Shown: piece by piece, positions 45,088 through 47,483 of the stretch
Position numbering within the stretch: position 1 is the first letter of the stretch
Layout: every line of letters begins with the position of its first letter
From: Labilithrix sp.
GTDB lineage: Bacteria; Myxococcota; Polyangia; Polyangiales; Polyangiaceae
Reading direction: 5' to 3'
DNA length: 47,483 bases
Assembly: GCA_028287035.1 (NCBI GenBank)
Contig: JAQBQL010000172.1
Location: 1 to 47,483 of the forward strand
The notes under the pieces: generated by a model
Database searches by the model: none
The model's input: the letters and a program-made list of their open reading frames with translations, nothing else
What the model was told of the DNA's origin: nothing
Position numbers and translations under genes: made by a program

Positions 45088-46326
45088 TTGTCCTCCTCCC
45101 TCCTCGCCGACGTCCGCGGCAAGATCCGCGACACGAACATCTGGGTCGTCTACGCGGCGATCGTCGTGCTCGGCATCGCCTACGGCACGTCGATCTCGGT
45201 GCTCGCGGTGCACCTCGCGGTGCTCGGGATCTCGAAGCAGGCGATGGGCGGCCTCGCCGCCACGTTCGCGCTCGGGATCGTGGTCTTCTCGATCCCGGTC
45301 GGCAGCATCGTGGCGCGCTTCGGGGCCAAGCCCTCGTTCGCGGCGGCGCTCGCCGGCTACACCGTGTGCGTCTCGATCTTCCCGCTGCTCGGGTCGCTCA
45401 CGTCGATCGGCATCGCGCGGTTCTTCGACGGCGCGTTCTCGGTCGGCGTGTGGGTGTCCGCGGAGACGGCGCTGCTCGCCCGCTCCGACAAGGAGAACAA
45501 GGGGATGGTGATGGGCCTCTACGCCATCGCCGTCGCGCTCGGCTACGTGATCGGTCCGCTCCTCGCGAGCGTCATCGTCGCGCACTGGAGCACCTCGGCC
45601 GCGTTCCACGTGGCGGGGGCGTTCGGCGCTGCCTCGGTCGCGGTGGTCATGTTCCTGCTCGACCGCGAGGACCCGGGCTCCGCGCACCACGCGCACGGTG
45701 GCGGGGCCGAGGCGGACGCGCCGCGCATGACCGCGAGGCAGATCCTCTGGCGCGTGAAGACCTCGTGCTTCGGCACGTTCGCGTACGGCTACTTCCAGGC
45801 CTCGGTCGTCCTGTTCCTGCCGCTCTTCCTGATCGAGGAGCGCGGGATCGCCCCCGAGAAGACCATCTACACGACGGCGTTCTTCGCGGCCGGGATGCTG
45901 TCCATGTGCATCTTCGCGGGGCGCCTCGGCGACCGGCACGGGCACCTGCTCGTCATGCGCGTGCTCGCGTCGGTGGGCACCGTCATGGTGGCGAGCTTCG
46001 TGCTGCTGCCGTCGTTCGCGCTCATGTGCGCGGCGGTGTTCGTCGCGGGGGCGACGCTCGCGTCGATCTCGCCGGTGAGCCTCGCGCTGCAAGGCGTCGT
46101 CACGCCGCGCGCCGAGCTCGGCCGTGCGAACGGGTTCTACAATGCCGTGTACGCGGTCGGCATGCTGATGGGACCGCCGGTGTCGGGCGCGCTCTCGGCG
46201 AGGTGGGGCGGCGGCGTGATGCTCTATCATCTCGCCGCGCTGTGGGCGGCGTTCGTGGTGTTCACGACCGTCTTCGCGGCCGACGACCCGCGCCGCGCCT
46301 CGGCGCTCGTTCGCGCGGGCCGGTGA
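45088..46326 (+). CDS. Major facilitator superfamily transporter
   Basis: The 412-residue membrane protein has 12 hydrophobic helices in two bundles. The MFS loop motifs are visible as GSIVARFGAKPS after helix 2 and GRLGDRHGHL after helix 8. A His/Glu-rich central loop (EDPGSAHHAHGGGAEADAP) joins the halves. It resembles drug/metabolite efflux members such as the YcaD type; the substrate is unknown. The start is a TTG, because no in-frame ATG or GTG precedes the first helix closely; this is unusual and should be checked. The preceding stop is at 45053. Confidence 0.85.
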   Translation: MSSSLLADVRGKIRDTNIWVVYAAIVVLGIAYGTSISVLAVHLAVLGISKQAMGGLAATFALGIVVFSIPVGSIVARFGAKPSFAAALAGYTVCVSIFPLLGSLTSIGIARFFDGAFSVGVWVSAETALLARSDKENKGMVMGLYAIAVALGYVIGPLLASVIVAHWSTSAAFHVAGAFGAASVAVVMFLLDREDPGSAHHAHGGGAEADAPRMTARQILWRVKTSCFGTFAYGYFQASVVLFLPLFLIEERGIAPEKTIYTTAFFAAGMLSMCIFAGRLGDRHGHLLVMRVLASVGTVMVASFVLLPSFALMCAAVFVAGATLASISPVSLALQGVVTPRAELGRANGFYNAVYAVGMLMGPPVSGALSARWGGGVMLYHLAALWAAFVVFTTVFAADDPRRASALVRAGR

Positions 46327-46365
46327 CCCGCATGCGCGTCGGTGCGCCGCGTCCGCCGGCGATGC

Positions 46366-46371
46366 TACGCT
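46366..46371 (+). promoter_or_regulatory. -10-like hexamer TACGCT
   Basis: TACGCT (context GCTACGCT) ends 6 bases before the ATG at 46378. Confidence 0.5.
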
Positions 46372-46377
46372 GAGGGC

Positions 46378-47483
46378 ATGCGGAGTCTGCGTCCTCGCTT
46401 CCTCGTTCCGCTGGTCACGAGCCTGGCGGTCGCTTCCGGAGTCGTGCTGATCGGCGCCTGCGGAGCCGACGAGGTGGCGACCGGCGTCACGCCGGGCGGC
46501 GGGGCCGATGCCGCGCCTCGTGACGACGCGGCGACCCCCGTGTTCGACGGCGCCACGGCGGCCGATGCTGCCGTCGACGCGCCGCCCGTCGCCTGTCCCG
46601 ACGTGCTCCCGTCCGAAGCGGACGCGGTCTTCGTGACGGCGAGCGGCGACGACGGCGCGAGCTGCGGGACCCGCGCTGCGCCGTGCAAGACCATCACCGC
46701 GGCGCTCACCCGCGCCAAGGCGGCGGGCCGCGCCAAGGTGCACGTTGGCAAGGGCACGTACGCCGAGCGCGTCGCGCTGCGGGCCGGCATCGAGATCGTG
46801 GGCGGCTGGGAGGTGAGCGGCGGCGCATGGAAGCGCGGCTGCACGAACCCCGGTCAGCTCACCGTCGTGAAGGCGCCGGCCGCTCAGAACGTCACCGTCG
46901 ACGCGCAGGATCTCGGCGGCGAGGCGAAGCTCACGCTGGTCCGCATCGAGAGCAAGGACGCGGGCCAAGTCGTTGCCGGTGAATCGCTCTACGGCGTGCG
47001 CGCGGTCGGCGCGACGACGCTGCTCACGCTGACCGACGTGACGGTGGCGGTCGCGGCGGGCGGCAACGGCACTTCGCCTGCGAAGGCGGACAACGGCGCG
47101 GCCGGCGCGGCTGCGTGCCCGCCCGGCAGTGGCGCGGCGGGCGCGGGCGGCGTGTCCGGAGCGGGCGCGCCGGCGGGGTCGTTCGATGCGACGGGCTACG
47201 TGGCGCAGGCTGCGACGGCCGGCGCGGCGGGCGCTCCGGGCGGCAACGGCGCCGCCGGAGGGCCGGGCACCTGCGTCGCCTGCGGGACGTGTCTCGCCGC
47301 TCCCTTGTGCAGCTTTCTCCCTTCCGCCTCGACGTGCGGCACCGCGGGCACCAGCGGCTGCGGCGGCGGTGGCGGCGGCGGCGGCGCGCCCGGAACGAGC
47401 GGCGGCTCGAGCGTCGGAGTCTTCGCGTGGGACGCGACCGTCGTGATGAGCGGCGGCGCGGCAAGCGCCGGCGACGGCGGCAA
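46378..47483 (+). CDS. Glycine-rich lipoprotein, DUF1565/right-handed beta-helix-like (runs off right edge)
   Basis: The frame is open for 368 codons to the edge. The protein has a signal peptide ending in VVLIGAC (Cys28), an Asp/Ala/Pro linker, then AVFVTASGDDGASCGT and CKTITAALTRAKAAG, the DUF1565/pectate-lyase-like entry motif (a short strand followed by GTxxxPxKTIxxAL). Right-handed beta-helix rungs (LTLTDVTVAV) are followed by Gly/Ala/Asn-rich stretches such as GAAGAPGGNGAAGGPG. Such cell-surface proteins are frequent in myxobacteria; ligand or substrate is unknown. TACGCT 6 bases upstream fixes the ATG. The stop lies beyond the window. Confidence 0.82.
   Translation, partial: MRSLRPRFLVPLVTSLAVASGVVLIGACGADEVATGVTPGGGADAAPRDDAATPVFDGATAADAAVDAPPVACPDVLPSEADAVFVTASGDDGASCGTRAAPCKTITAALTRAKAAGRAKVHVGKGTYAERVALRAGIEIVGGWEVSGGAWKRGCTNPGQLTVVKAPAAQNVTVDAQDLGGEAKLTLVRIESKDAGQVVAGESLYGVRAVGATTLLTLTDVTVAVAAGGNGTSPAKADNGAAGAAACPPGSGAAGAGGVSGAGAPAGSFDATGYVAQAATAGAAGAPGGNGAAGGPGTCVACGTCLAAPLCSFLPSASTCGTAGTSGCGGGGGGGGAPGTSGGSSVGVFAWDATVVMSGGAASAGDGG

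Noticed and set aside
45040..46968. Minus-strand open frame of 642 codons opposite the MFS transporter
   Set aside because: It is rich in Arg, His, Asp and Glu with no domain; the plus-strand frame gives twelve helices and MFS loop motifs.
1..47483. tRNA, rRNA, CRISPR arrays, insertion sequences and prophage genes
   Set aside because: Reading the gaps (all under about 250 bases) showed no cloverleaf-like segment, no regular short repeats with spacers, and no transposase, integrase or phage protein.

Overview
The window is very GC-rich and gene-dense. All 44 genes are chromosomal in character, with no RNA genes, insertion sequences or CRISPR arrays visible. It looks like a myxobacterium of the Sorangium/Labilithrix type (Myxococcota, Polyangia). 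The grounds are the many predicted outer-surface lipoproteins, the Asp/Ala/Gly-rich linkers, a DUF2330 protein, a TonB-dependent receptor with its own TonB-like domain, and an orphan ExbD. This assignment is by gene style only; no marker gene was available.

Layout. 1-3.4 kb: a partial minus-strand gene, an MJ1255-type glycosyltransferase, a PhnD-like binding protein without a signal peptide, and a KdpE-like regulator with a dead receiver domain. 3.5-11.7 kb: an acyl-CoA-reductase-like aldehyde dehydrogenase, a patatin-like protein, a PPP phosphatase coupled to a POT-like transporter, a large lipoprotein, an esterase, an orphan ExbD and a GNAT acetyltransferase. 11.9-19.5 kb: a DUF2330 protein, an Fpg/Nei-type DNA glycosylase, a lipoprotein, ArfB, an acyl-CoA desaturase and Kup. 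19.6-27.8 kb: a lipoprotein with two 53-residue Cys-rich repeats, membrane and coiled-coil proteins of unknown role, SerA, a lipoprotein coupled to a D-2-hydroxyglutarate-dehydrogenase-like flavoprotein, and a rhodanese with an unknown partner. 27.9-33.5 kb: a probable metal-uptake locus (class II amidotransferase, Fur-family regulator, TonB-dependent receptor, two related lipoproteins). 33.6-38.9 kb: a lipoprotein, an XRE-cupin regulator, a six-helix channel with an RCK domain overlapping an M3 peptidase, and another lipoprotein. 38.9-47.5 kb: agmatinase-like ureohydrolase, GH31 and CE2-type carbohydrate enzymes, an HIT protein, a lipoprotein with a possible His/Cys protease dyad, an MFS transporter and the start of a glycine-rich lipoprotein.

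The strongest window-wide signal is in the promoters. Fifteen genes on both strands have a TANNNT hexamer ending exactly 6-9 bases before the start codon, and several more have a close variant. This is the geometry of a -10 box feeding leaderless or near-leaderless mRNA, and it also fixes many start codons. Several divergent gene pairs are only 43-60 bp apart and carry such boxes face to face. No intergenic stretch exceeds about 250 bases.
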